Source: Eopsaltria australis (Eukaryota > Chordata > Aves > Passeriformes > Petroicidae). Taken from it: a DNA stretch of 64,000 nt. Shown here piece by piece: positions 40,445-51,344 of the stretch (within the stretch, counting starts at the first letter, position 1; each line of letters begins with the position of its first letter). The notes under the pieces are model-generated. The model saw only the letters and a list, made by a program, of their open reading frames with translations, ran no database searches and was not told the DNA's origin. Both the position numbers and the translations under genes were made by a program. The stretch is from contig JAVTVJ010000967.1 of the NCBI GenBank assembly GCA_034509425.1, positions 62,001 to 126,000 of the forward strand, in the 5' to 3' direction.

Positions 40445-41520
40445 TGGTGTCATAAACCAATTGAGACTGGTGCTTTCATGAATCTCTCAACTGAAAGAAA
40501 AATGTCTTTTGTGACTCTGCTCCTTTCTGTGCTCACAATAATGCTGGTACTAAGTTATGAAACTACTCTATTGTTGAGCATGTTTCACTCATTCATTATC
40601 TTAAAACATTTTCTCAAGCCTTCAACTAATTAAATGCATTTTACTTCAACAATACAAGATTTTTCCTGTGATTCAAATTAAACCACTGAGGTATACATTG
40701 CTTCAGTTACACCGGCATTCTTTAAAAAACTGTAGTTTATTAAGTTATTTTCTTTGAATTATCATCTGGATTAAAATACTATAAAAAACCCCATTTAAGG
40801 AACACCTTCGTACACTGCACACCAAGTATAAGTAAATATTACAGTGCTAGAACTGCTATGAGGCCATACCAAGTGAAGAAGATAAGGTATATGGAAAAGG
40901 ACTTTAAGATGAAAAATTAAAAGTTAATTATAAAAATGCTCAGAATGTATTCAGTTACTGTAAAATCAAATTAAAGGAACTAATTTTCAAAAATAATATT
41001 TAACAGGAATGTTTCACAGATGTATTTTTAGTTTTACTTTATTTGCAAAACTTCCTTTTCTTCTAATTTCTTTTACATGAAGAAGGAAAGTTACCTTCTG
41101 AAGACCATCTAAATGTCCCTTAAAAAAAGCCCCAATACCAACCAAAAAAACCCCCAAAAATCCACAACAGAAAAACTGAGCCCAAAAGATAACACATTAA
41201 TGTAGCAGCCAACCTCAGGGCATAAACAAACTTGTTTCACGACACTACATTGCATACAAGACAATTGTGCATTTCCAGTATATTAAATAAGCAAGATCTG
41301 TACCGATACATCGATGGAAAAATTATAAAACTAATTTTTCTGGGATAAATTGATAGGGTTGAATTGATTCAGGGGATATGTTATGTGTTTACAGTTTTTT
41401 TTAAATTAAGACAGTTTAATTTGCTACAGATGTGTATGGTTTAATTTATAGCCTTAATCAAGCAGCAAGATACAGAGATTAATATTTATTCTTACTACAC
41501 CCAGAGACCAGCATGTATAA
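40445..41520. other. Unassigned AT-rich DNA
   Basis: No coding or repeat family recognised between X1 and the CR1 element. Confidence 0.6.
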
Positions 41521-42280
41521 ATCACAGAATCACTAGGTTGAAAGAGACCTCCAAGATCATCAAGTCCAACCCATGCCCTAACACCTCCACTAAACCATAG
41601 CACCAAGTGCCACGTCCAATCATTTTTAAACACATCCAGGGATGGTGACTCCACCAACTCCCCGGGCAGACAATTCCAGTATTTTACCACTCCTTCAGTA
41701 AAAAATGTTTTCCTAACATCTAATCTATATTTCCCTTGGCGCAGCTTAAGACTGTGTCCTCTCATTCTGTCAGTCGCTGCCTGCAAAAAGAGACCAACTC
41801 CCACCTGACTACAACCACCCTTCAGGAAGTTGTAGAGAGTGATATGGTCACCTCTGAGTCTCCTTTTCTCCAGGCTAAACAACCCCAGCTCCCTCAGTCG
41901 TTCCTCATAGGGCTTGTGTTCCAAGCCCCTCACCAGCCTTGTTGCCCTCCTCTGGACATGCTCAAGCGTCTCAACGTCCTTCCTAAACTGAGGGGCCCAG
42001 AACTGGACACAGCACTCAAGGTGCAGCCTGACCAGTGCTGAGTACAGGGGAAGAATGACTTCCCTGGTCCTGATGGCCACACCATTCCTGATACAGGCCA
42101 GGAAGCTGTTGGCCTTCTTGGCCACCAGGGCACACTGCTGGCTCATGTTCAATTGGCTGTCGACCAGTACCCCCAGATCCCTTTCTTCCTGGGCACTGTC
42201 CAGCCACACCATCCCCAGCCGATAACGCTGAAGGGGGTTATTGTGGCCAAAATGCAGGACTCAGCACTTGGACTTGAACA
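41521..42280 (-). mobile_element. CR1 LINE, 5'-truncated, with a long open C-terminal ORF
   Basis: The minus frame at 41454-42212 stays open for 252 codons and reads the C-terminal region of CR1 reverse transcriptase ([20 protein letters not shown], then [20 protein letters not shown], then a [12 protein letters not shown] end). The 3' UTR on the plus strand begins ATCACAGAATCACTAGGTTG. It is better preserved than the CR1 copies at 12.5 and 59.7 kb, hence younger. Confidence 0.95.
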
Positions 42281-43313
42281 ACATGAATGATATTACTTAT
42301 CAGTAGTTAAACTGAAACAATCATTAGGTAATTTGAAGTACAAATAAATGCAGTTCCTCAAGTAACAAATTTACTGAGCAACAGAGGGTGAAAGGTAAGA
42401 ATATAATGCATAAAGTATATATATTGAGCCTATTCCTTCTTAATTGCTACATGCTTTCTTGAAAACAAAAAGCATACAAAAAATAAACCCTTTCCTTCCC
42501 CCCCCCAAAATCCCAGTATCCAATTTCAATTTTTATTCTCAACTCCCACAATACTAAAAATATGCCTTTTTAAAACAGAAACATATAATACAAAAATGAA
42601 AGCTCCGCCTTGTTGTCAATCTGTTGACCTATTTTAAACATAAGGAGTGAGTATTTCTGTGAGGAAACCTCAGGAAAATATTGCTATATACTCTTAGGCA
42701 TGTGTTGTTTAACTCCAGCTGGCAGCTAAGTACCACGCAGCCACTTGCTTACTTCCCCCCCTTTGTGGAATAGGAAGTGGAATCAGAAAAAAAAGTAAAA
42801 CTCATGGGTTGAGATAAGAACAGTTTAATAATAAAAGTGAAGTGATTTGCAACTTCCTCCTCCTGAAAATGCAGTTGAGACATAGACATTATTGAGGTTT
42901 CCCCATCTGCAGCTACTTCTTGAGACTAGCTACAAAATAGCAAAGAAGCCATGTTATTCAAGCCAAAAAAAACGAGTCAGAAAAAAGTCTCCTGTGATCA
43001 TTCCTCCCAAATGCATCTTTCTATGCTATGAAACTCACAACTGGAAAATAGACTTGCCAGCCTTGTAGAGAATAAAAGCAAATAATTTTGAGTATAAACC
43101 CCTGAGGACGATATCAGAGTTATTTTATATACCACCCCTTATGGTATATATACCTGATGAATTAAGATGTAGACAATAGAAGAGGGGTTCAAAGAAAAGC
43201 TAAGGCATTAAGAATAATGTTAATCAGTGGCACAAAAACAAAGTCTTTTTAATCTGTAACTCTGTTATGAATATAATTTGACTTGGTAAATCAACATGGA
43301 CACTTTAAGCTTA
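42281..43313. other. Unassigned DNA with an ERVL-type LTR fragment
   Basis: Most of it is AT-rich and unrecognised. 42703-42840 on the minus strand matches the 3' end of an ERVL-type LTR (on the plus strand TGTTGTTTAACTCC, then CTGGCAGCTAAGTACCACG and GGGTTGAGATAAGAACAG). Confidence 0.6.
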
Positions 43314-43319
43314 AAGGCA

Positions 43320-43682
43320 TGTTGGGAAATGGCCATTTCTGGCTGCACAGACATAAGGTATAAGTGAGCAATCCAGACTCCATAGACAAGTGTTAGGCCT
43401 CTGCTCAAGGCTGTTCTCAAAACAACTGTGGGAAAGGGAGACATGAGAGCTGTAAACAAGGTGCAGGTGTCTAGAGATTAGCTTGGCAGAAGAAACTGTT
43501 GATGTTATTGCCTTCTGATACCAGTTTGTGTATTAATTAGATTAGAGAAAGATCCCGTGTGAAACTTCTGTAAGTGAATAATATTTTGAGCACGTAAGGT
43601 AATATAAGTATGTGCAGTCTGACAATAAACGAGCTTGATTTATGATTCACATTGGATCGACGTCTTGCTTCTCTCGCCGACA
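43320..43682 (+). repeat. Solo LTR of the provirus A family (363 bp), target duplication AAGGCA
   Basis: It begins TGTTGGGAAATGGCC and ends CTCGCCGACA. AAGGCA flanks it at 43314-43319 and 43683-43688. It differs from the provirus A LTRs by a few substitutions and a 2-bp deletion, and lies in the opposite orientation. Confidence 0.97.
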
Positions 43683-43688
43683 AAGGCA

Positions 43689-44370
43689 CTATTGATACAG
43701 AGAGCTTTAAACTAGACTTAGCAGGGGAAGAGGATGTGGTTTTGAGCAACAGAGAAGAACCAGGGGCTGTTGATGTATTAGGGACCAACAGGGCAGGGAA
43801 ACATCTGTGAAACATCTCAAAGTAATTGGGTTGTGTTCCTCTAAAAAGGTGACAAGGCAAGTAGACTAGTTGAAGTGCCTCTATACCACTGCATGCAGCA
43901 TGGGTAACAAAAATAGCGATGAACAGGCTGAGAGGTTATGAGTAAAAATTAGGGGCCAAGCCAACAAAAAAAACCTGGTGGCTGGTGTTTACTACAGGCC
44001 ACCCAATTAAAGGGAGCCTGTTGATCAAGTGTTATTACTTCAACTATGTGAAGCATCATGCATGCGGGCTCTGATCCTGCTGGGAGACTTCAGTCACCCT
44101 GACATCTGCTGGAAAAGCAGCACAGCAAGCTGTAAGTGGTCCAGGAGACTTTTGGAGTGCACAGAAGACAATTTCTTAATCAAGGTCTCTCCAAGTGATG
44201 CGAAGAATAACAAGAAGGGCTTCTACAGCCGCACTGTCTAGAAAAAGAAGACAAAGAAAATTGTACCCCCCTGATAAATAGGACAGGGGATCTGGTGACA
44301 ACTGACATAGAGAAAGCAGAGGTACTCAACAATTTTTTTGCCTGTTTTCAATTGAAATATTTCTTCCCCA
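43689..44370 (+). mobile_element. CR1 LINE fragment (ORF2 endonuclease region)
   Basis: The plus strand reads LLGDFSHPDICWKSSTASC, the conserved endonuclease GDFNHPD motif of CR1, followed by LECTEDNFL. A deletion then joins it to KNNKKGFY, the linker before reverse transcriptase, and to LVTTDIEKAEVLNNFFA. Stops are present. Confidence 0.9.
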
Positions 44371-44399
44371 CATCTCTCAAGTCCCTGAATCCCTGAATT

Positions 44400-45037
44400 T
44401 AGGACCTGCCATTCCTAAACCCATGCTGACTGGGACTGATCACCTGATTGTCCAGTACGTGATGCATGATGGCACTCAAGATGATCTGCTCCATAATCTT
44501 TCCCGGCACCGAGGTCAGGCTGAAAGGTATCTAGTTCCCTGGCCTTCCAGCCTTCCTCCCAAGTTGCCTGCCCCTTTTTCCAGAGGTGATACATTCTCTT
44601 TTTTTTTCCCCAAGTACCAGCCAAAGCTCTCTGTTCAGCCAGGACAGTCATCTTCCCCACCAGTTCATCTTTCAGCATGTGGGGACATCCTGCTCCTGCA
44701 CCTTTAGGGTGTCCTTCTTGAAGAATGTCCAGTCTTCCTGGACTCCTTTGCCTTCAGGACTGCCTCCCAAAGGACTTTCTCAACCAGTCTCCTAAACAGG
44801 CCAAAGTCTTCCATCTGGAATTCCAAGGTGGCAGTTCTGCTGTCACCCCTCCTTCCTTCTCCAAGAATGGAAAACTATATAATTTCTCACTCACTATGCC
44901 CAAGATGGCCTCCAACCACCACATCACCCACCAGTTGTTTTCTGTTCACAAACAGCAGGTCCAGCAGGGCACCTTCCTGAGTTGGCTCACTCACCAGTTG
45001 TGTCAGGGAGTTCTCTTGCACACACTCCAGGAACCTG
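44400..45037 (-). mobile_element. CR1 LINE fragment, opposite orientation
   Basis: The plus sequence (CCATGCTGACTGGGACTGAT, then CTCAAGATGATCTGCTCCAT, then CACCAGTTGTTTTCTGTTCA) is the reverse complement of the CR1 reverse transcriptase and endonuclease region. Frameshifted. Confidence 0.8.
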
Positions 45038-45078
45038 GGTCAACCCACCACACCCCTTTTTGGCATCCAACATGGGGC
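45038..45078 (+). promoter_or_regulatory. Possible LTR end and primer site of ERVL copy C
   Basis: GGTCAACCCACCACA (45038-45052) has the form of an ERVL-type LTR 3' end. After eight bases, TGGCATCCAACATGGGGC (45061-45078) resembles a tRNA-Lys1,2 primer site with three mismatches, two of them at CpG-decay positions. X3 inserts 26 bases further on. Confidence 0.4.
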
Positions 45079-45104
45079 ACAAATTAACAAGAGTTTTAAT
45101 CTGA

Positions 45105-47415
45105 TGTCCTGGGTTAGGCAGGAGGGGTCAAAATCTAAGAAGTGATCTATGCTGCAGGAAGGAATATAACTTCTGTCCTGGGAGAGAGAGCCAATAATCA
45201 AGTAGTTTTAAGGACTGATATGTAAGTGAACGAATTAAAAAGTTGATCCGCCTTCGGGGAAAAAACCATATATAAGCAGAGACCCTCTGAGGCTCTTCCT
45301 CTTTAGACCTGCTGCTGTGTAGAAAAGAACATCTCCTGCTTCTCTTGCTGGTAAGGCCCCAGCCCTGCCCTGCCGCGACCCTTGGGTGTTCCGAGAGCTG
45401 ACCGCCAGGATTAGTCAGCAACCCGAGAAGCGGCGAGGGAGTGTCCCTGAGGTCAGGTCCATGCTCGCCAGGATCCTGGGACCCCAAGCCGCGGGTTGCA
45501 GCTTTCTGAAGCAGGCAGGCAAAGGCTACTGCGGCTGCCGAAACTGTAGCAAAGCGACGGGCTCCCGAGACGGAATTACGACACTGAAACAAAGTATCGG
45601 GGGGTCCGTGCTCCGTGACCTCTGAGGGCGGAGAACTCAGTGGCTGAGAGCCCTGAGCTCAGTTGTGTATCAGACTTTATTGTGAACACAACAACCAATA
45701 AGATTGGGGGCACCGAGGAGGGACAAGGGAGGGACAAGGGGAAGGGGACCAACAGAGGGTATGTCGGGGAGGGGGCTGAGAGAAAGACAAGGGAGAAAAC
45801 TAACCAACTACTGAACTGAGCTGAACATTCTAGAAACTGAGGGTGATAGACAGGTGATTGACAAAACAGAAAACAAATGGGGAGAGGGCAGACAGCCCAC
45901 TAAAGATCACACCTTCTCTTTGGGCTAACCATCTTTTGTTCTGCCCCAGGGGAATCTCTACTTCTTCTTGGGCCGGTCCCACACACGATCTTTCCGAGGG
46001 GTGGCCTTAGGGGCTGCCACAACGGCCCCCACACCGCCCCCCCACTCCTTCCAAAGGAGGCGGGGGGGGGCGGGGGGGGGGGGAAAGGGAAGGGACATTT
46101 ATGGCAGCTGTGCCACTGCAGCCGAGAATGGGGGAGGAACCAGCTAGAATTTTCAGCAGATACAGCTCAGCCGGTGTGTCAGCTACACGAGACAGGGCCA
46201 GGCCCCTGCTCTGGGCCAGGCAAGGACCGGGCCAGACTCCATCTAGCTCAGGCCAGGCCCTGCCCTGTCACCCCGGGCCCAGATAACCCCACCAGGCCGA
46301 GCCAGCTCCGCAGAGCCAGGGCACAGAGACTCTGAGTGCTTCTGCCATCCAGCTCGGACCTGTTCAAACAGCCCAGCAGGGGGCACGTGATCGTCACACT
46401 GCCAGAGAGAGGGACAGAAATTAACTCTGTTCATGCCTAGACTAAACTTACAAACACCCATTCTTCCTCGCAGAGAGAGGAACGAGTGAGGACATCTGCA
46501 TAAATGCAGCATAGAGACTTTACAGTCAGTGAGGAAAGCAGAACTGATACCTACAGGGAGGTGCATGAGAAGTGCTTCAAGAGTGAAGCTGAAAACTCTT
46601 TTGGAGAACCATGGTTGGGGACTGAGCTAAGAAATTCCCTGTAATATATGAAGATAGAGTCCAAAAAGGGGGATGTGAGGTTCTAATTGCAGCCAATGAA
46701 CTGAAATACCTAAGTACAGACAAGTAAGTGTTGAAAAAGTACAGCCTAAAAAAAACTTGAACCAAGAAAGAGGAAAGACTGTGACCCAGAGCCCTGGTCC
46801 CGGGGGGAATGCTAGATAACCTGAGTTGTCAGAAGAACCTGTGTTGTTAAACAAAGAAGAAAGAATTTTCTTTGTTGCTGCAATTGAACTGTACATCCTT
46901 AAAACAGGTACCCTGTGGACTCTTCATGACCCACCATAGTGGCTGTGGGAAGGCTACTGGTGTGGGAGGGATCCACCATTAAGCTGATCTTTGCTACGGG
47001 CGGCGGCTGATGGTGAGGCAGAAAACCCATAAAAACTGTATTTTTCTTACAGAAAATCCATAGTGTAAGCAAAAGAGACTTCTCTCCCTAAATGAACTAG
47101 AACAAGAGCTATTTCTGAAGTAATAAACTGACTGGAGGTCAAAGTGTTGTCTTTTGTATGTTGTCAGAGAAAATGAAATAGAGAAGTGGGGGAAGAGGGG
47201 GTAGTCTGAAGAGTTTGTTCTGGTTTTTTTTTTTTTTTTAGTTTTTTTCTTTCCCTTTGTCTTAAGTATATTGATAAAGTTTCTTTGTACTTTATAAAGT
47301 TTGAGCCTGCTTTGCCTACTCCTAATCCTCATCTCACAACAAACCATCAAGTAAATTTAGGTAAGTGTGCTAGCATTTAGCCACAAACCTAAATAGGCGA
47401 ACTGAAACCACTACA
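45105..47415 (+). repeat. X3: long LTR-like element, target duplication TCTGA
   Basis: It begins TGTCCTGGGTTAGGC and ends GAAACCACTACA. TCTGA flanks it at 45100-45104 and 47416-47420. It carries a nested LTR (45371-46033). TATA (CATATATAAG), the donor CTG|GTAAGG, the acceptor TTTTTCTTACAG and the terminal polyadenylation region are in the same order as in X1. A 5-bp duplication resembles ERVL-type integration. Confidence 0.9.
45371..46033 (-). repeat. Solo LTR (663 bp) nested in X3
   Basis: On the minus strand it begins TGTGGGGGCCGTTGTGGC and ends CGCGGCA. Flanks CTGCCC and CCGCCC differ by one base. It is the same family and length as the LTR at 52193-52855. AATAAA is on the minus strand near 45680. 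Confidence 0.9.
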
Positions 47416-47851
47416 TCTGAGCATGCTATAGCTGTGCTAGTTGTTCATTGACAGGATTGTGTGCTGGTCACAGAGCTTGTTCACTCTTGGATAATAGTAT
47501 TTAGGGCTTGTTAGTGGCTGCTTATGACTTGCTATTTGCTGTACTGCTTATCTCTCTATTTTGCTGTGCCTGTGCCTGGGAACATTCTCATAAAAGCAAT
47601 GTACTTGGGCTGGCATTGATGTCATTCCTGTGCTGGGTGAGCCACCTTGTGGGGAGAATGAGGGATTACATCTCCCTTTTCTCTGGGATCGATGCAGCTG
47701 GCTGTGTTGCACGGGCTGCAGAGGTTCTTGCACATCCTTATGTAAGCTGTTTGATTCTGTTATCTAACAAACATCATTGGCTTTTTGTCAAGCATATAGG
47801 ACCTGGTTTCATCCTGGCATAAGAGGAAACAACTTGTCGGTGAGGCCACAG

Positions 47852-47925
47852 AGAAACATAGAATAGTTTGGATTGGAAGGGACCTTTAAAGGTCATCTAG
47901 TTCAACCCCCCCTGCAATGTAGGTT
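47852..47925 (-). mobile_element. Small CR1 3'-end fragment
   Basis: CATAGAATAGTTTGGATTGG and AGGTCATCTAGTTCAACCCC are the reverse complement of the conserved CR1 3' end. Confidence 0.85.
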
Positions 47926-48286
47926 GACATGCCCTGAGGCAGTAGGATGTGTGGGAGGATTTAGGCAGATGCCTAAGGTGGTTATCACCTCAGATAGCCT
48001 GGGGTTTTATGCCTGGACAGGCATATAATCCCACTGAATTGATGTGCTACTTGACAGAAGGGTGCCTTGCCTACCCCAATGAGACTCAGCAGTATTGGGG
48101 CATGACCTGTGCCTACTGAGCCTCTGTTCAGCACCACTAGAGGAGCAGAGGAAGGAGGGCCTCTACATCTGAGGACACAGTGGCTGAGACAAGGACCCAA
48201 ACCCCAACTACAGTAATTGCTCCAGTAGTCAAAAAGAAACACTGGATGTGCAGGTTGACATGTCCATACCATTGATTAGTAAGGGA

Positions 48287-48330
48287 GGAGGAGGAGGGGG
48301 AGGGGGAGGAGGAGGAGGAGGAAGAAGAAG
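48287..48330. repeat. GGA/GAA trinucleotide microsatellite
   Basis: A run of GGAGGAGGAGGAGGGGGAGG-type units shifts to GAAGAAGAAG. It falls in the gag remnant of ERVL copy C, where it would encode an acidic tract. Confidence 0.9.
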
Positions 48331-49329
48331 GGTCTGATCAAGATGCTCGTTCTTTGACAAAGAAACAGGAGGAGGAAGTGGCAGACTTTACCCAAGAGGC
48401 AGAAACCACATAGCTCCTAGCCCTGAGTAAGTGAACTTCAAGATCTGTGGAAAGATTACAGGCTTCAGCCAGGCAAGTGAATTGCCTGATTGCTCTGATG
48501 CAAGGATATTGGGGGCCAACAGTCAAGAATTAGAGGATAAGGAAGCCCAGCAGCTGGTATCCTTATCTTGGGACTGAAAAATTGACAAAGAAATTGGAAG
48601 AGAGGCAACAAGTCTCAGTCTCTGGCAGTGGCTCCTGTTGACTGTGAAGGTGAGATATCCCCTCAGGGATGATCTTGTAAATTACCAAGGGAAGTGGACC
48701 ATTACCGAGGAAGGCATCTAGTATCTGTGAGAATTAATGGTGGTGAGTCGTCTACAGTGACCTGGACAGCAACCAGGTCTCCAAAGATCTGAATATCATC
48801 CAGTGTACATGGGCCATGTGGAGGAGGTTTGTCTGGAATGCACCAGTGTTGTACTCCTACACCCTGTCAATGATGAACTGGACAGACTTCAATATGACAA
48901 CTGTGAAGAGTGCCCCACCAGCTCCAGCATTCCAAAGAGAATCTCTCATCCTCCTCATCCCTGTGGGCCAGCGTCTCAGCTGTCAGGGGTGCCCCACAGA
49001 GCCAGCATCTCCCAGCCAGAGGTAAAGGGAGTCCCAGGATCATCCTATGTGACCAAAGGGAAGACATGAGGAAGTGGGATGGTGAGCCCACCTCAAAACG
49101 AGAAGCCCACATATGTGACTTGCAGAGGAGGACAGCTGCTAAGAAGAGGCCATGCAAGGAGGCTTTTGTTCCAGGTGCTGTTGAGATGGTAGAAGGCAAC
49201 TGGTGACCAGCAATCCCCCAGATGCAGAAGAAGGGCTGAGTGCACCTCTCCTCTTGATTTTGGTGAAAGGATTTCTGGTCTGACACCCCAGGGGTCAGAT
49301 AGTGAATACTCCAATGAGGAATAGAGGGT

Positions 49330-50830
49330 CCCTGCCTTTAGCCAGGCAGTGGAAAGGGATGACTGAGTGTACTGGACCGTATGGGTTCTATGGCCTGGCA
49401 CATCAGACCCCAGGGATTATAAGGCTCTGGGTAGACACTAGTGCACGGTGTATCCTAATGACACTGGTGTACAAGGGGGTGGAACTCATCTGGATTTCTG
49501 GACTGATGGGGGATTCCAATTGTCATCTGTGTTGGAGGCTGAGGTGAGCCTAACAGAACAAGTGGTGAAAGTACCCCATTGTGACTGGCCCAGGGGCTCT
49601 GTGCATCCTTGGCATAAACTACCTTAGGATAGGGTACTACAAGGACACAAAAGGATTCCAGTGGGCCTTTGTTGTAGCTGCTGTGGATACAGAGAAGACT
49701 AAACAACTGCTTACCTTGCCCAGATGTTCAGAGGATCCCTCTGTTGTAGGGTTGCTGTGAGTCAAAGAAAAGCAGATGCCAATTGCTACTATGACGGTGC
49801 ACCGGCAGCAATATTGCATCATCCGAGACTCCCTGTTTCCCATCCACGAGTTGATTTGTCGACTGGAGAGCAAATGGGTGATCAGAAAGACTTGCTTGCC
49901 TTTTAGTTGTTCTATATGGCCAGTGCAAAACTCTGACAGAGGGTGCAGGTTAACAGTGGACTATTATGACCTGAACAAAGTCACACTGCCATTGAGGGAC
50001 ATGCTAGAACTCTTATATGAACTGGAGTTGAAGGCAGCCAAGTGGTATGCCACAACTGATATTGTCAATGTGTTTTTCTCGATCCCTTTGGCAGCAGAAT
50101 GCAGGCCACAGTTTGCTTTCACATGGAGGAGTGTCCAGTACACCTGGAATCAAGTGCCCCAGGGGCGGAAGCACAGCCCTGCTGTGGGGATGGATGAGGC
50201 TGACAGCAGGCCTGAAAGCCTCTCGGACATGGACTTGAAAGCAATCAGAATTTACCCGTGAGAAAGGCCCGTGAGAAAGCAATGGTATGAACACCTGCAG
50301 CCACAGTAGGGGACAGCCAAGAAGATAACCAGGGAAGATGTTTTGCACCCAGAGATGGCCTTGCAGAGGAGCATCAAGAATGTAGTAGAAGATTTATAGT
50401 GTGTAGTTAACTGCTTGTATAGCTTGTTAACATGCTGAGAAAGTTCTTGTTATGAAGATAGCTTTAGTGTTGTTTTCCATGCAGCCGATAGTAGCATGTT
50501 ACAGTAGCTAAAAAAAAAGAGTATAAAGATGTTAACATTGACTAATAAAGCACTTCTTCTTTGTCCTTAGACTACTCGCGTGTCATGTGTCCGTCTCTAC
50601 TGCGACACCCTGCCATTTGTCACGGACTGATCCAGACTACACCAGAAAAGGGTGAAGCCCCTGATCACCTGCAATACATTGATGACATCATTGTGTGGGG
50701 CAATACAGCAAAGGAAGTGTTTGAGAAAGGGGAAAGAATAAACCAGATTCCTCCAAAAGCAGGTTTTGCCATAAGACAAAGCAAGGTTGAGGGACCTGCA
50801 CAAGACACCCAGTTTTGGGGAATAAAATAG
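49330..50830 (+). pseudogene. pol: ERVL copy C: protease and reverse transcriptase, split by a solo LTR
   Basis: A protease-like frame at 49365-49547 reads LWVDTSARC, a decayed active site. Reverse transcriptase follows. The frame 49776-50182 carries CRLTVDYYDLNKVTLPLRD and the first catalytic block (YATTDIVNVFFSIPLA). After the LTR at 50183-50607, it resumes with ICHGLIQTTPEKGEAPDHLQ and the catalytic box YIDDII at 50675-50692. The catalytic residues are intact, but stops and frameshifts flank the domain. The sequence is typical of ERVL (class III), and parallels copies A and B downstream. Confidence 0.85.
50183..50607 (+). repeat. Solo LTR (425 bp), target duplication CCCTGC
   Basis: It begins TGTGGGGATGGATGAGG and ends TCTCTACTGCGACA. 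CCCTGC flanks it at 50177-50182 and 50608-50613. A TATA-like AGTATAAAG is at 50520 and AATAAA near 50543. Removing it restores the ERV reverse transcriptase frame at this point. Confidence 0.95.
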
Positions 50831-51344
50831 GAAGATGTAACTTTTCACAGACCCAAGAGGTGTTATCAGTAAGATTCCATACACTTCAAAAGTTGTTGGT
50901 ACAGAAGCACGGCTCTTTTTGGCACTGTGATTGCCTGTGCTACATTGGATGTTCAAAGGAAATGTCTGCTCTACACATCACGCAACTGACGTTATATGGA
51001 GTAAGTGGGGAGTCTTAATCATGCAATGGGCTCAAGTGGGGAACCACAACCACCCAGGAATCCTGGAAGAGATTGGGGACGGGCCAGAAGGCAGAGATTT
51101 TGGAGCATCACCTGAGAAGGTGGCTTGTGCCCAAGAGGAGCCAAGATATAATGAGTTATTAGAAGGTGAAAGGCAATATGCTCTGTTTACCGACAGATCC
51201 TGTTGTGTTGTAGGAAACCATTGGACATGGAAAGCAACAACACATCAAGTTGTTGAAGCCACCAAAGGAGAAGGCAAGTTTAGTCAGTTTGCAGAAGTGA
51301 AAGGCATCCAGCTAGCCCTACAGATTGCTGAATGAGAACAGTGG
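50831..51344 (+). pseudogene. pol: ERVL copy C: connection and RNase H start
   Basis: After a decayed connection region, a frame at 50931-51335 reads ALFTDRSCCVVGNHWTWKAT (about 51180-51239), the first RNase H block with its Asp, then KFSQFAEVKGIQLALQIAE with the second catalytic Glu. X4 inserts right after this, at 51345. The RNase H continues at 53609. Confidence 0.8.

Larger units (their letters stand above)
47421..49210 (+). pseudogene. gag: ERVL copy C: leader and gag remnant
   Basis: The region reads broken ERVL gag. A Glu-rich coding tract of GGA/GAG repeats lies at 48287-48330. Later fragments include CTWAMWRRFVWNAP and, at about 49061-49100, EDMRKWDGEPTS followed by a Leu-Gln-rich stretch. 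Stops and frameshifts occur throughout, so no product is possible. 47421-47850 (leader) has no recognisable coding. A small CR1 3'-end fragment interrupts it at 47852-47925. Confidence 0.65.
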
